Positions 35,548-43,855 of a DNA stretch of 64,000 nt are shown piece after piece (the stretch's first letter is position 1; each line of letters opens with the position of its first letter). The DNA comes from Rhodococcoides fascians NBRC 12155 = LMG 3623. GTDB taxonomy: Bacteria; Actinomycetota; Actinomycetes; Mycobacteriales; Mycobacteriaceae. Under the pieces are notes generated by a model. It searched no databases. It saw only the letters and a program-made list of their open reading frames with translations, and had not been told where the DNA came from. Both the position numbers and the translations under genes were made by a program. The stretch lies in contig NZ_BCWW01000001.1 of the NCBI RefSeq assembly GCF_001894785.1, positions 1,116,001-1,180,000 of the forward strand, read 5' to 3'.

Positions 35548-36423
35548 GTGACGGTGGAGAGGGTGGGGATCGTCGGAGCCGGACAGATGGGTGCGGGAAT
35601 CGCAGAGGTCTGCGCCCGCGCGCACGTCGACGTGGCGGTCTACGAACAGACTCGCGAACTGGCGACGGCCGGCCGCAGCCGCATCCTGCAATCACTGAAC
35701 CGCGGAGTGAGCAGCGGCAAGATCACCGAGCGCGAACGAGAACACGCCGCCTCCCGGTTGCGGTTCACCTGCGACCTCGGGGACTTCGCAGACCGCCAAC
35801 TCGTCGTCGAAGCAGTCCTCGAGGACGAAGAGATCAAGGCGGCAATATTCGCAGAACTCGACGCGGTGGTGTCCGACGCGAATGCCGTGCTCGCGTCCAA
35901 CACCTCGTCCATTCCGATCACGACGCTCGCGTCGGCCACCACGGCACCGCAACGCGTCGTCGGACTTCATTTCTTCAATCCGGTTCCGGTATTGCCGCTC
36001 GTCGAGCTGGTCACCACGAGCACAACGTCCGATGCGGTGGCCGACCGCGCCGAAGCCTTCGCCGGAGATGTTCTCGGCAAGCAGGTGGTGAGATCCGCGG
36101 ATCGCTCGGGCTTCGTCGTCAACGCACTTCTCGTTCCGTATCTGCTCTCGGCGATCCGCATGGTCGAGTCGGGATTCGCCACCAAGGAAGACGTCGACAA
36201 AGCGACGGTTCTGGGTTTGGCGCACCCGATGGGACCGCTCGCGCTCGCGGATCTCGTAGGCCTCGACACCGTCAAGTCCATTGCCGACTCCATGTATTCG
36301 GAATTCGACGAGCCGCTGTTCGCGGCACCGCCGTTGTTGCTGCGCATGGTCGAGGCGGGGCAGACGGGCAAGAAGACCGGGGCCGGGTTCTACCGCTACG
36401 AGAACGGCCGCGTAGCAAAGTAG
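35548..36423 (+). CDS. fadB2: 3-hydroxybutyryl-CoA dehydrogenase
   Basis: NAD(P)-dependent oxidation of 3-hydroxybutyryl-CoA (or the reverse) in fatty acid metabolism. 291 aa. Dinucleotide motif VGIVGAGQMGAGIAEVCA; catalytic region VVGLHFFNPVPVLPLVELV with the active histidine; GLAHPMGPLALADLVGLD in the C-terminal domain. AGGAG lies nine bases before GTG 35548. Synteny with Mtb Rv0468. Confidence 0.94.
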   Translation: MTVERVGIVGAGQMGAGIAEVCARAHVDVAVYEQTRELATAGRSRILQSLNRGVSSGKITEREREHAASRLRFTCDLGDFADRQLVVEAVLEDEEIKAAIFAELDAVVSDANAVLASNTSSIPITTLASATTAPQRVVGLHFFNPVPVLPLVELVTTSTTSDAVADRAEAFAGDVLGKQVVRSADRSGFVVNALLVPYLLSAIRMVESGFATKEDVDKATVLGLAHPMGPLALADLVGLDTVKSIADSMYSEFDEPLFAAPPLLLRMVEAGQTGKKTGAGFYRYENGRVAK

Positions 36424-36514
36424 TGGGCGTCTCGGGCGGGTCGCCGCGCAGCGGCCTGCCGAGCGCTATTGTCGGTCTGCCGGTGCAAATCCATCGATCC
36501 CAGGGAGCATGTCA

Positions 36515-36790
36515 GTGAGCAAGTCCAAGAAGTCGAACGGTCTGGTGCCCAAGGCATTCGGAATCGGGTTGGCCGCTACAGGCGCGGCCCATTTCGTCGT
36601 GCCGGAGGCCTTCGAGGGAATCACCAAGCTTCCGTTCCCCAAGGACACTCGAACCTGGATCAGTCGTAACGGGGCCACAGAACTGGCCGTCGGCGTGGCG
36701 ATCGCGTACCCCAAGACCCGCAAGATCGGACTGGTCGGTCTGGCAACGTATGTTGGATGGCTCGGCGTCAATATCGCCAAGAACAGCTGA
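36515..36790 (+). CDS. small membrane protein (DoxX-like size)
   Basis: I prefer GTG 36515 because GGGAG sits seven bases upstream; the ATG at 36509 is only two bases from it. The product is 91 aa with a basic start (SKSKKSNGLVPK) and two or three weakly hydrophobic stretches (AFGIGLAATGAAHFVV and LVGLATYVGWLGVNI). Family not certain. Confidence 0.65.
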   Translation: MSKSKKSNGLVPKAFGIGLAATGAAHFVVPEAFEGITKLPFPKDTRTWISRNGATELAVGVAIAYPKTRKIGLVGLATYVGWLGVNIAKNS

Positions 36791-36886
36791 CGTTACTGTT
36801 GCGAACGACTCGTTCGGAGCAGGAATAGCCTGGTCGCAGCGGTAGCTGTGTTGCGCTTACACAGATGCGTAGGTAGCAATGTAGAT

Positions 36887-37927
36887 ATGACTTCAGCTAC
36901 CGCTTACCAGGCCACCGCTCCGGACGCTCCGCTCGAGAAGGCGACGATCGAGCGACGCGCAGTCGGACCGCACGACATCCTCATCGACGTCAAGTTCGCG
37001 GGCATCTGCCACTCCGACATCCACACCGCCCGAAACGAGTGGGGCGGCACCACGTACCCCGTTGTTCCCGGACACGAGATCGCCGGCATCGTGGCCGAGG
37101 TCGGCTCCGAGGTGACCACCCGCAAGGTCGGCGACCGCGTGGGCGTCGGCTGCTTCGTCGACTCCTGCGGCAAGTGCGAGGCATGTCTCGACGGCGACGA
37201 GCAGTACTGCACCAAGGGCGTCGTCCAGACGTACAACTCCACCACCTACGAGGGTGAGTTCACCAACGGCGGCTACTCCACCCAGATCGTCGTCACCGAG
37301 AAGTTCGTCCTCGGAATCCCGGAAGGCGTCGAACTCGACGTCGCCGCGCCGCTGCTGTGTGCCGGCATCACGCTGTACTCGCCCCTCAAGCACTGGGGAG
37401 CCGGCCCCGACAAGAAGGTCGCCATCATCGGAATGGGCGGCCTCGGACACATCGGCGTCAAGATCGCTCACGCCATGGGCGCGCACGTCACCGTGCTGAG
37501 CCAGACGGATGCGAAAGAAGCTGACGGCAAGGCCTACGGTGCCGACGAGTACTACGCCACCAAGGACACCACCGCGCTCAAGGATCTGCAGGGCAAGTTC
37601 GACCTGATCCTCAACACCGTCTCGGCCAACCTGCCCATGGGCAAGTACCTGGGACTGCTGGCCCGCAACGGAACCCTCGTCGAGCTCGGTGTTCCCGAGA
37701 AGCCCCTCGAGGTGCCTGCATTCAACCTGCTGGCCAACCGTCGCTCGTTCGCCGGTTCCATGGTCGGCGGCATCGCCGAGACCCAGGAAATGCTGGACTT
37801 CTGCGCCGAGCACCACATCGGTGCCGAGATCGAGGTCATTCCGGCCGAGAAGATCAACGAGGCATACGACCGCGTCGTCAAGTCCGACGTGCGCTACCGC
37901 TTCGTGATCGACGCAGCCACGCTGTAA
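36887..37927 (+). CDS. zinc-dependent alcohol dehydrogenase (AdhC/YahK type)
   Basis: 346 aa. Catalytic zinc ligands Cys41 ([15 protein letters not shown]), His63 (VPGHEIAG) and a later cysteine in APLLCAGIT. Structural zinc cysteines 94, 97, 100 and 108 ([15 protein letters not shown]). Nucleotide motif [19 protein letters not shown]. This subclass is NADP-dependent cinnamyl-alcohol/aldehyde-reductase-like and acts on a range of aldehydes. ATG 36887. Confidence 0.93.
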   Translation: MTSATAYQATAPDAPLEKATIERRAVGPHDILIDVKFAGICHSDIHTARNEWGGTTYPVVPGHEIAGIVAEVGSEVTTRKVGDRVGVGCFVDSCGKCEACLDGDEQYCTKGVVQTYNSTTYEGEFTNGGYSTQIVVTEKFVLGIPEGVELDVAAPLLCAGITLYSPLKHWGAGPDKKVAIIGMGGLGHIGVKIAHAMGAHVTVLSQTDAKEADGKAYGADEYYATKDTTALKDLQGKFDLILNTVSANLPMGKYLGLLARNGTLVELGVPEKPLEVPAFNLLANRRSFAGSMVGGIAETQEMLDFCAEHHIGAEIEVIPAEKINEAYDRVVKSDVRYRFVIDAATL

Positions 37928-37941
37928 CTGTCTCCTTGGAC

Positions 37942-37993
37942 GCGTGAATGGTCCATCGACCTGCCCAGACGGGGGTCGATGGACCATTCACGC
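37942..37993. terminator. 20-bp perfect hairpin between convergent genes
   Basis: GCGTGAATGGTCCATCGACC at 37942-37961 pairs perfectly with 37974-37993 around a 12-base loop. It separates adh from the convergent PPK2 gene and has no T tract. Confidence 0.7.
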
Positions 37994-38006
37994 CTTCGAA
38001 GGGGGT

Positions 38007-38864
38007 TCAGCTTTCGGCGAGTCGCTGCTTCTCGTGTTCGACATCGAAATCGGCTGCGGGCCAATCGAGATCGAGCTTTTCGAGCGCGTCGATGAGAATT
38101 TCCGTGACGGCCAGTCTGCTGTACCACTTGCGGTCGGCCGGCACGACGTACCACGGTGCATGATCGAAGTCCGTACGATCCAGCACTCGCTGATACGCGG
38201 CCCGGTACTGCGGCAGGAAGCCACGCTCGGTGACGTCACCCGGGTTGTACTTCCAGTGCTTCTCGGGTCGATCCAGCCGTTCCTGCAGTCGCTTCTTCTG
38301 TTCGTCGGCCGAGACGAACAAGGCCACCTTGACGACGACCGTGTCCTCGTCGACCAACTCTTTCTCGAAAGCGTTGATCTCGTCGAATCGCTTCTCCCAC
38401 ACCTGCCGTGGCACGAGGTCGTGGACCGCGACGACGAGAACGTCCTCGTAATGGGACCGATCGAACACCCCGATCCGGCCTGCGCGCGGAAGAGCTTTGC
38501 GGATGCGCCACAGGTAGTGGTGTTGCTTCTCCTCCTGGGTCGGCACCCCGAACGACGCGAGGTCGACGCCTTGAGGATCGACCATCCCGATGACGTGCTT
38601 GACCATGCCGCCCTTGCCTGCAGTGTCCATGCCCTGCAGCACGAGCAGAACCGACTTGGTGCCGCCTGTGCGCCCGTGGGCATAGAGCTTTTCCTGGAGC
38701 GCCGCCAGCACCGCACCGCGCTGCTCGAGGACGTCGTTGCCGTGCGCTTTCGCGCCGTCGAACCCCGGAGTGGCGGTGAAATCGATGTCCTCCACACGAG
38801 GAGAGGCACTGGCGCGCAGCACATCGACGGGAGAGAGCGTCCACAGTTTCGACTTGTCGGCCAT
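38007..38864 (-). CDS. ppk2: polyphosphate kinase 2 family protein, second paralogue
   Basis: A 285-aa one-domain PPK2. Walker A LVLQGMDTAGKGGMVKHV, lid region GVDLASFGVPTQEEKQHHYLWRI and Walker B FDRSHYEDVLVV. The HHYLWRI motif and KHWKYNPGDVTERG place it nearer to class III/PAP-like enzymes that use AMP or ADP than the protein at 4823. Both overlap in function as polyphosphate-dependent nucleotide kinases. Its N-terminus (KLWTLSPVDVLRASASP) is typical. Divergent from the PPOX gene. Confidence 0.92.
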   Translation of the reverse strand: MADKSKLWTLSPVDVLRASASPRVEDIDFTATPGFDGAKAHGNDVLEQRGAVLAALQEKLYAHGRTGGTKSVLLVLQGMDTAGKGGMVKHVIGMVDPQGVDLASFGVPTQEEKQHHYLWRIRKALPRAGRIGVFDRSHYEDVLVVAVHDLVPRQVWEKRFDEINAFEKELVDEDTVVVKVALFVSADEQKKRLQERLDRPEKHWKYNPGDVTERGFLPQYRAAYQRVLDRTDFDHAPWYVVPADRKWYSRLAVTEILIDALEKLDLDWPAADFDVEHEKQRLAES

Positions 38865-38887
38865 AGGCGGAAGACTACTTCTCTACC

Positions 38888-39358
38888 ATGGGATTCATGG
38901 CCCCTACCATCGCAAAAGCCGAGACTGTGTCGCGTGAGCAACTGCTCGAATTCGTCTCTCCGCGGCACCACCACACCCTGATCACGCGTAAGCGCGACGA
39001 CGGTCTGCAGGTCTCCCCGGTGTCCGCAGGCGTGGACTCGGAAGGCCGCATCGTCATCGCCACCTACCCCGAGCGCGCCAAGGTGCACAACATCCGCCGC
39101 ACGCCGGCCGTCACCGTGTTGGTACACAGCGACGACTGGAACGGCGACTACGTTCAGGTCGACGGGACGGCCGAGATCATCGATCTCCCCGACGCCGTCG
39201 AGCCTCTGGTGGAGTACTTCCGCAGCATCGCCGGCGAGCACTCGGACTGGGACGAATACCGCGCAGCGATGGTGAAGCAGGGAAAGTCGTTGATCCGCAT
39301 CACGATCGACACCTGGGGCCCGATCGCCGCGGGTGGATTTCCCCCGGGAAGAATATGA
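38888..39358 (+). CDS. PPOX-class F420/FMN-dependent oxidoreductase
   Basis: A 156-aa split-barrel flavin or F420 protein. Features are FVSPRHHHTLITRKRDDGLQ, GRIVIATYPERAKVHNIRR and YVQVDGTAEIIDLPDA, typical of the TIGR03618-like actinobacterial family. The start may be ATG 38888 or, nine bases later, ATG 38897. Substrate unknown. Its stop codon is the first base triplet of a short tandem repeat. Confidence 0.85.
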   Translation: MGFMAPTIAKAETVSREQLLEFVSPRHHHTLITRKRDDGLQVSPVSAGVDSEGRIVIATYPERAKVHNIRRTPAVTVLVHSDDWNGDYVQVDGTAEIIDLPDAVEPLVEYFRSIAGEHSDWDEYRAAMVKQGKSLIRITIDTWGPIAAGGFPPGRI

Positions 39359-39423
39359 CAAGCCCGCCCGGGAGAGTGTGACAAGCCCCCGGGCAGGGTG
39401 TGACAAGCCCGCCCGGGAGGGTG
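39356..39423. repeat. tandem repeat of about 23 bp, three copies
   Basis: Units TGACAAGCCCGCCCGGGAGA... begin at 39356, 39379 and 39401 (22-23 bases each), and a fourth start TGAG follows at 39424. Each unit contains CCCGGG. It fills the gap between PPOX and the convergent binding-protein gene. Confidence 0.75.
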
Positions 39424-39427
39424 TGAG

Positions 39428-40417
39428 CTAAGCCTTCAGTGGTGCTGCGAACAGTGGCACTGCGTTGTCGAGTGCGTATCGGGTTCCCGCGACCGAGGCG
39501 GCCGAGAATGCGTTGGACAGGTCGGTGTCACCGAGCACGACGAGGCGTCCGTCGCGGGCCGACGGGAGTCCCTGGATGAGCGGGTTCTCGGTGATGACCT
39601 CGGGTCCGCTGCCGATGGGGAACATGACCGTCAGGTCGGCGTCGAGGTTCGCGATGTTCTCCTCGGAGAGGTCGACGCTGAACTTCCCGGGTTGGGCGAG
39701 GTCCTGGATGGCCGGGGCGTTCGTCAGTCCGAGTGCTTCGAGGAAGTCGACTCGGGTGTCGCCGCGTACGTAGGCCCCGCTCTGGCCGCTGTACAGCGTG
39801 CCGACGGCGACGGACTTGCCGGCGAATTCCGGGTTGGCAGCCACGGTCTCGGCGAATTGGGTCTTGGTGTCGTCGATCAGCTTTTTGCCTTCGTCGACTT
39901 TTCCGAGTGCCTTGGCGACGATCTCGGTCTGCCCGTCCCATGTGGTGCCGTAGGCGACGTCGGTTCCCGGAGGGGCCGCGACAGTGGGGGCGATGTCGGA
40001 CAGCTGGTCGTACACGGCCTTGTCGTTGGTGCTCCGGGTCCACAGGATCAGGTCCGGTGCCAGGGCGGCGACCGATTCGACGTCGATGTCGTAGGTGGCC
40101 AGGATCGTCGGGTCGGTGTCGTACTTTTCGGTGACCCAAGGGCCGAGGCCGTTGCCTCCGACGCCGAGCCAGTCACTGGCTCCGACGGGCTGCACGCCGA
40201 GAGCCAGTGCGGTTTCGGCGTCGGACCAGCCGAGCGCAACTACTCGCTGGGGATCGGCCGGCACCTCGACCTCCCCGAACATGTCGGTGACTACCGTGCC
40301 CGCAGCAGCCGAGTCGGCCGAGTCACCGCCGTCGGAACTATCGGATCCGCACGCGGTCAGGGTCAGAGCGAGGGCCACGGCTGCCGCAGGCAGGGCCAGA
40401 GATCGAGAAATGCGCAT
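39428..40417 (-). CDS. iron-siderophore ABC transporter substrate-binding lipoprotein
   Basis: ATG 40417 gives 329 aa. Signal peptide RSLALPAAAVALALTLTAC with the lipobox LTAC and a Ser/Asp/Gly linker. Helical-backbone binding fold: VPADPQRVVALGWSDAETALALG, SVAALAPDLILWTRS and YDQLSDIAPTVAAP. No transporter partners adjoin it. An IdeR-like box overlaps its start. It is a different subfamily from the protein at 15120. Confidence 0.9.
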   Translation of the reverse strand: MRISRSLALPAAAVALALTLTACGSDSSDGGDSADSAAAGTVVTDMFGEVEVPADPQRVVALGWSDAETALALGVQPVGASDWLGVGGNGLGPWVTEKYDTDPTILATYDIDVESVAALAPDLILWTRSTNDKAVYDQLSDIAPTVAAPPGTDVAYGTTWDGQTEIVAKALGKVDEGKKLIDDTKTQFAETVAANPEFAGKSVAVGTLYSGQSGAYVRGDTRVDFLEALGLTNAPAIQDLAQPGKFSVDLSEENIANLDADLTVMFPIGSGPEVITENPLIQGLPSARDGRLVVLGDTDLSNAFSAASVAGTRYALDNAVPLFAAPLKA

Positions 40418-40434
40418 AGGGCACGCTAACCTAT
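40416..40434 (-). promoter_or_regulatory. IdeR-like iron box over the binding-protein start
   Basis: Read on the minus strand ATAGGTTAGCGTGCCCTAT matches TTAGGTTAGGCTAACCTAA at 13 of 19 positions, with a perfect TAGGTTAG half. It lies in the 16-base gap between the DJ-1 gene and the binding-protein gene and overlaps the latter's start codon. Confidence 0.5.
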
Positions 40435-40979
40435 CAAGCGCGGAAGTGCTCCACGATCTTCGCGCAGAAGGCCGGCAGGTCGTCGGGGTTGCGGCTCGAC
40501 ACCAGGTTGCCGTCCACGACCACTTCCTCGTCGACGACAGTCGCACCGGCGTTACGAAGGTCGGTCCGAATGCTCGGGTAGGACGTCAGCGTGCGGCCTT
40601 TCAGTACGTCTGCTTCGACCAACGTCCACGCGCCGTGGCAGATGACTCCGACCGGTTTGCGCGCCTGAACGAACGCACGCACGAACTCCACTGCGTCCGC
40701 ATCCACGCGCAATTGATCGGGATTCGTGGTGCCGCCGGGCAGGATCAACGCGTCGAAGTCGTCGACCGATACCTCACCCGCGATCTTATCGACACTGAAC
40801 GTGTCGCCTGCGTTCACGTCGCTGTTCATGGCTTGGATGTCGCCGTGATCGAGCGAAACCAATGTGACTGTGCCACCGGCATTTTCGACGGCTTCACGGG
40901 GCTGCACCAATTCGACCTGCTCGACACCGTCGGTGGCGAGAACGGCAATTCGGCGTCCGGACAATGTTTCGTTGTTCAT
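40434..40979 (-). CDS. DJ-1/PfpI family protein
   Basis: 181 aa. The nucleophile elbow is VGVICHGAWTL with the conserved cysteine and histidine, and the acid is in LATDGVEQVELVQP. This subgroup (YhbO/PfpI) is associated with stress resistance or glyoxalase-like protein deglycation; the exact activity is unclear. It is followed after 16 bases by the binding-protein gene. Confidence 0.9.
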   Translation of the reverse strand: MNNETLSGRRIAVLATDGVEQVELVQPREAVENAGGTVTLVSLDHGDIQAMNSDVNAGDTFSVDKIAGEVSVDDFDALILPGGTTNPDQLRVDADAVEFVRAFVQARKPVGVICHGAWTLVEADVLKGRTLTSYPSIRTDLRNAGATVVDEEVVVDGNLVSSRNPDDLPAFCAKIVEHFRA

Positions 40980-41051
40980 GTTCGTTCGGATTACCGGCGC
41001 GATCGAGTTTCAAACGAGAACCGTGTGCGCGGCAGTGGTACGAATGGACAC

Positions 41052-41225
41052 ATGAGCGAATCACCGATCGAATCTCCGACCGAGGATCGCGTCGAGCAGA
41101 ATCTGCCGATCGCGGACGAACCGGACGAGCCGGATGCGGGCGATCTCCCCGTCGAGGCCGACGCCACGGACGTCATCGAACAACGCACCGAAGTTCCGCT
41201 CGACGACGAATACGACGAGCGCTAG
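41052..41225 (+). CDS. small acidic hypothetical protein
   Basis: A 57-aa very acidic product (MSESPIESPTEDRVEQNLPI, ending DDEYDER) without hydrophobic parts. It is a disordered protein of unknown role. Start ATG 41052; its stop overlaps that of the convergent TetR gene by four bases. Confidence 0.5.
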   Translation: MSESPIESPTEDRVEQNLPIADEPDEPDAGDLPVEADATDVIEQRTEVPLDDEYDER

Positions 41226-41974
41226 GACTTACCCGGCTCGTCGTCCACCAGAGGATGCGGCTGCGACTTGAACTTGGCCGGTGAGCCGTCGGCCATGGCC
41301 ACGCCGTGGATGCCGCCCCACATCATCATGCAGAGGTAGTCGATCAGGTCGTCGGCGGACATGGACTTGTTCGAGATCCACCAGTGCGTGGCCAACTGGA
41401 CTGCGCCGACGATGGCGAACGCCCACGGCACCGAGCCGCCCGAATCCATCTCACGTTGGCGCAGCCGCTCACCCAACACGGTGGAGAGGAGTTCGGCGAT
41501 CATGCGCTCGGACTCGGCCACCACGTCCCGGTTGTTGCCGGCGTTGTTGGCCATCACGTAGAGGTACACCTCGGGATCGGTGGCCACCGTCTCGACGTAG
41601 GCGGTCACTACCACCCGGGTCAGCTCGTACTCGTCGAGCTCGTGGGAGATCGCGGAGTAGATGCGCGGCGCGAGGGTGGTTTCGACGTACCGGGACATCG
41701 TCGCGCTGGTCAGATCGTTCTTGTCGGTGAAATACCGATAGAGCACCGTCTTCGAGATACCGATCTCCGACGCGATCTCGTCCATCCCGATCTCGCGACC
41801 ACGCAGCCGGATCGCGGCCAACGTACCGTCGACGAGCTCCTCGCGTCGGGCAATCTTGTGCTCTCGCCATCGACGCTTGCGGCCGTCCGGCTTCTCGATC
41901 TTGGGCTTGTCCGCGTCCGCCTCGGGGGCGTCCTCCGAGGCTGCCGCCGCACTATTTTTCACCACGTCACCCAC
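41222..41974 (-). CDS. TetR family regulator
   Basis: I chose GTG 41974 (250 aa), which leaves a normal divergent gap to the DUF445 gene. HTH: EIGMDEIASEIGISKTVLYRYFTDK. N-terminal basic/acidic linker. Position relative to the DUF445 protein corresponds to Mtb Rv0472c-Rv0473. Ligand unknown. Starts upstream of 41974 are open but would run across the DUF445 promoter. Confidence 0.85.
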   Translation of the reverse strand: MGDVVKNSAAAASEDAPEADADKPKIEKPDGRKRRWREHKIARREELVDGTLAAIRLRGREIGMDEIASEIGISKTVLYRYFTDKNDLTSATMSRYVETTLAPRIYSAISHELDEYELTRVVVTAYVETVATDPEVYLYVMANNAGNNRDVVAESERMIAELLSTVLGERLRQREMDSGGSVPWAFAIVGAVQLATHWWISNKSMSADDLIDYLCMMMWGGIHGVAMADGSPAKFKSQPHPLVDDEPGKS

Positions 41975-42039
41975 CTTATGCGTCGGGTACGACACAGGAG
42001 GGGGCCGTGCCCGGTTGATCGGTTGCGATTCTGGGCACA

Positions 42040-43314
42040 ATGTCGGGTGTGCAGCTCATGAACTTCGACGACGAGACCAAGCGTCGCGACCTCCGCAAGA
42101 TGAAAACCGTCGCGACGGGATTCCTCGTCTTCGCCTCGATCGTCTATCTTTTCTGCCGCTGGCAGGAATCCACCGGGGCCGGGGCATGGGTGGGGTACGT
42201 CCGAGCGGCGTCGGAGGCAGGCATGGTGGGCGCGCTGGCGGACTGGTTCGCGGTGACGGCCCTGTTCAAGCATCCGCTGGGCATTCCGATTCCGCACACG
42301 GCCCTGATCAAGAAGAAGAAGGACCAGCTCGGTGCCAGCCTGAGCTCGTTCGTCGGTAGCAACTTCCTCGCGCCCGAGGTCGTCTCGGAGAAGGTCGCGT
42401 CGGCCCAGGTGCCGTTGCGACTCGGCACCTGGCTCGCCCAACCCGACAATGCGGAACGGGTGGCGGCCGAGGCGGCAACGGTGCTGCACGGCGTGGTCGA
42501 CGTGCTCAACGACGAGGACATCACCGCCGTCATCGACAGCACCATCGTGCGCCGACTGGCCGATCCGCAATGGGGGCCGCCGATCGGCCGCATCCTCGAC
42601 GAGCTGCTTCGCGAGAATCGTCAGCTCCCGCTGATCGACATGCTGGCCGAGCGCGCTCATCAGTGGGCACTGGGCAGCCAGGAAATGATCGATCGTGTCG
42701 TCGCCCGGGACTCGCCCAACTGGTCGCCGAAGTTCGTCGACACGCTGCTGGGGGAGAAGGTCTACAAGGAACTCGTCGAGTTCACGTGGAAGATCCGCTC
42801 CAATCCCGAACACGAGGTGCGCCTGGCGGCGAACAAGTTCCTCGTCGACTACGCCAACGATCTGCAGAACGATCCGGCCACCATCGAGAAGGCCGAGAAG
42901 CTCAAGGCACAGATCATGGGCCGCGAGGAGATCACCGGGCTCGCCGCGTCGACGTGGAAGGTGGCAAAGCGTCTGATCACCGAGTCGGTGGACGATCCGA
43001 CGAGTACTTTGCGCAACAAGATCAAGGAGAACACGGCCAACTTCGGCATTCGACTGCGCGACGACGACGAATTGCGCGGAAAAGCGGACGGTTGGCTGCT
43101 GGGTGGGGCCCGTTACATCGCTGCCAACTACGCAGACGAGATCACGACGATCATCGGCGACACCGTCGCGCGCTGGGACGCCGAGGAAGCGAGCAGGAAG
43201 ATCGAACTGCAGGTCGGACGAGACCTGCAGTTCATCCGGATTAACGGCACCGTCGTCGGTTCCATCGCAGGCCTGGCGATCTACACCGTCTCCGATCTGA
43301 TCTTCGGGCACTAG
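42040..43314 (+). CDS. DUF445 membrane-associated protein
   Basis: 424 aa. N-terminal membrane segment (TVATGFLVFASIVYLF), the DUF445 signature GMVGALADWFAVTALFKHPLGIPIPHT, a long charged middle of helices and a C-terminal membrane anchor (GTVVGSIAGLAIYTVSDLIF). Family role unknown. ATG 42040 or 42058. Orthologous in position to Mtb Rv0473. Confidence 0.88.
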   Translation: MSGVQLMNFDDETKRRDLRKMKTVATGFLVFASIVYLFCRWQESTGAGAWVGYVRAASEAGMVGALADWFAVTALFKHPLGIPIPHTALIKKKKDQLGASLSSFVGSNFLAPEVVSEKVASAQVPLRLGTWLAQPDNAERVAAEAATVLHGVVDVLNDEDITAVIDSTIVRRLADPQWGPPIGRILDELLRENRQLPLIDMLAERAHQWALGSQEMIDRVVARDSPNWSPKFVDTLLGEKVYKELVEFTWKIRSNPEHEVRLAANKFLVDYANDLQNDPATIEKAEKLKAQIMGREEITGLAASTWKVAKRLITESVDDPTSTLRNKIKENTANFGIRLRDDDELRGKADGWLLGGARYIAANYADEITTIIGDTVARWDAEEASRKIELQVGRDLQFIRINGTVVGSIAGLAIYTVSDLIFGH

Positions 43315-43387
43315 TGCTAGCAGGGTGCTTGCAATAGTTAGCACCCTTCGGTACCGTCCAGTAGGACACCGAAACCAGGAGGCCGAG

Positions 43388-43855
43388 ATGGCCGAGAACG
43401 AGGGGGATCTGGTCGCCAAAGCGACCGAGGCGACGCAGGTGGTCGCCGAGGCCGGAGACCTTGTCGCCGCAGTCGTCACGACTGCAGCCCAGGACATCGG
43501 AAGCTACATCCGGTCCCAGCGAGAAGCCGCACAAGTATCCATGCGGCAGCTCGCGAGCAGGGCCGGAGTGAGCAACCCGTATCTGAGCCAGATCGAACGC
43601 GGACTACGCAATCCGTCCGCAGAAGTGCTTGCGCAGATAGCCAAGGGTCTGCGCGTCTCCTCCGAGGTGCTGTACGTCCGGGCCGGGATCTTGGAAGCGC
43701 GTCCCCACGGTCCGGTGCGCGAAGCTCTGCTCGGCGATGAGCACATCACCGAACGGCAGAAGCAAGTGCTGATCGAGATCTACGACTCGTTCTGTCGTGA
43801 GAACGAGTCGACGCAAGAGCCCGAAACCGACGAACAGGAGACACCAGATGTCTGA
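43388..43855 (+). CDS. XRE-family regulator upstream of hbhA
   Basis: ATG 43388, with AGGAGG upstream, gives 155 aa. HTH region: SYIRSQREAAQVSMRQLASRAGVSNPYLSQIERG, then LRNPSAEVLAQIAKGLRVSSEVL. Corresponds to Mtb Rv0474, which precedes hbhA. It overlaps the hbhA start by eight bases, so the two are cotranscribed. Confidence 0.9.
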   Translation: MAENEGDLVAKATEATQVVAEAGDLVAAVVTTAAQDIGSYIRSQREAAQVSMRQLASRAGVSNPYLSQIERGLRNPSAEVLAQIAKGLRVSSEVLYVRAGILEARPHGPVREALLGDEHITERQKQVLIEIYDSFCRENESTQEPETDEQETPDV

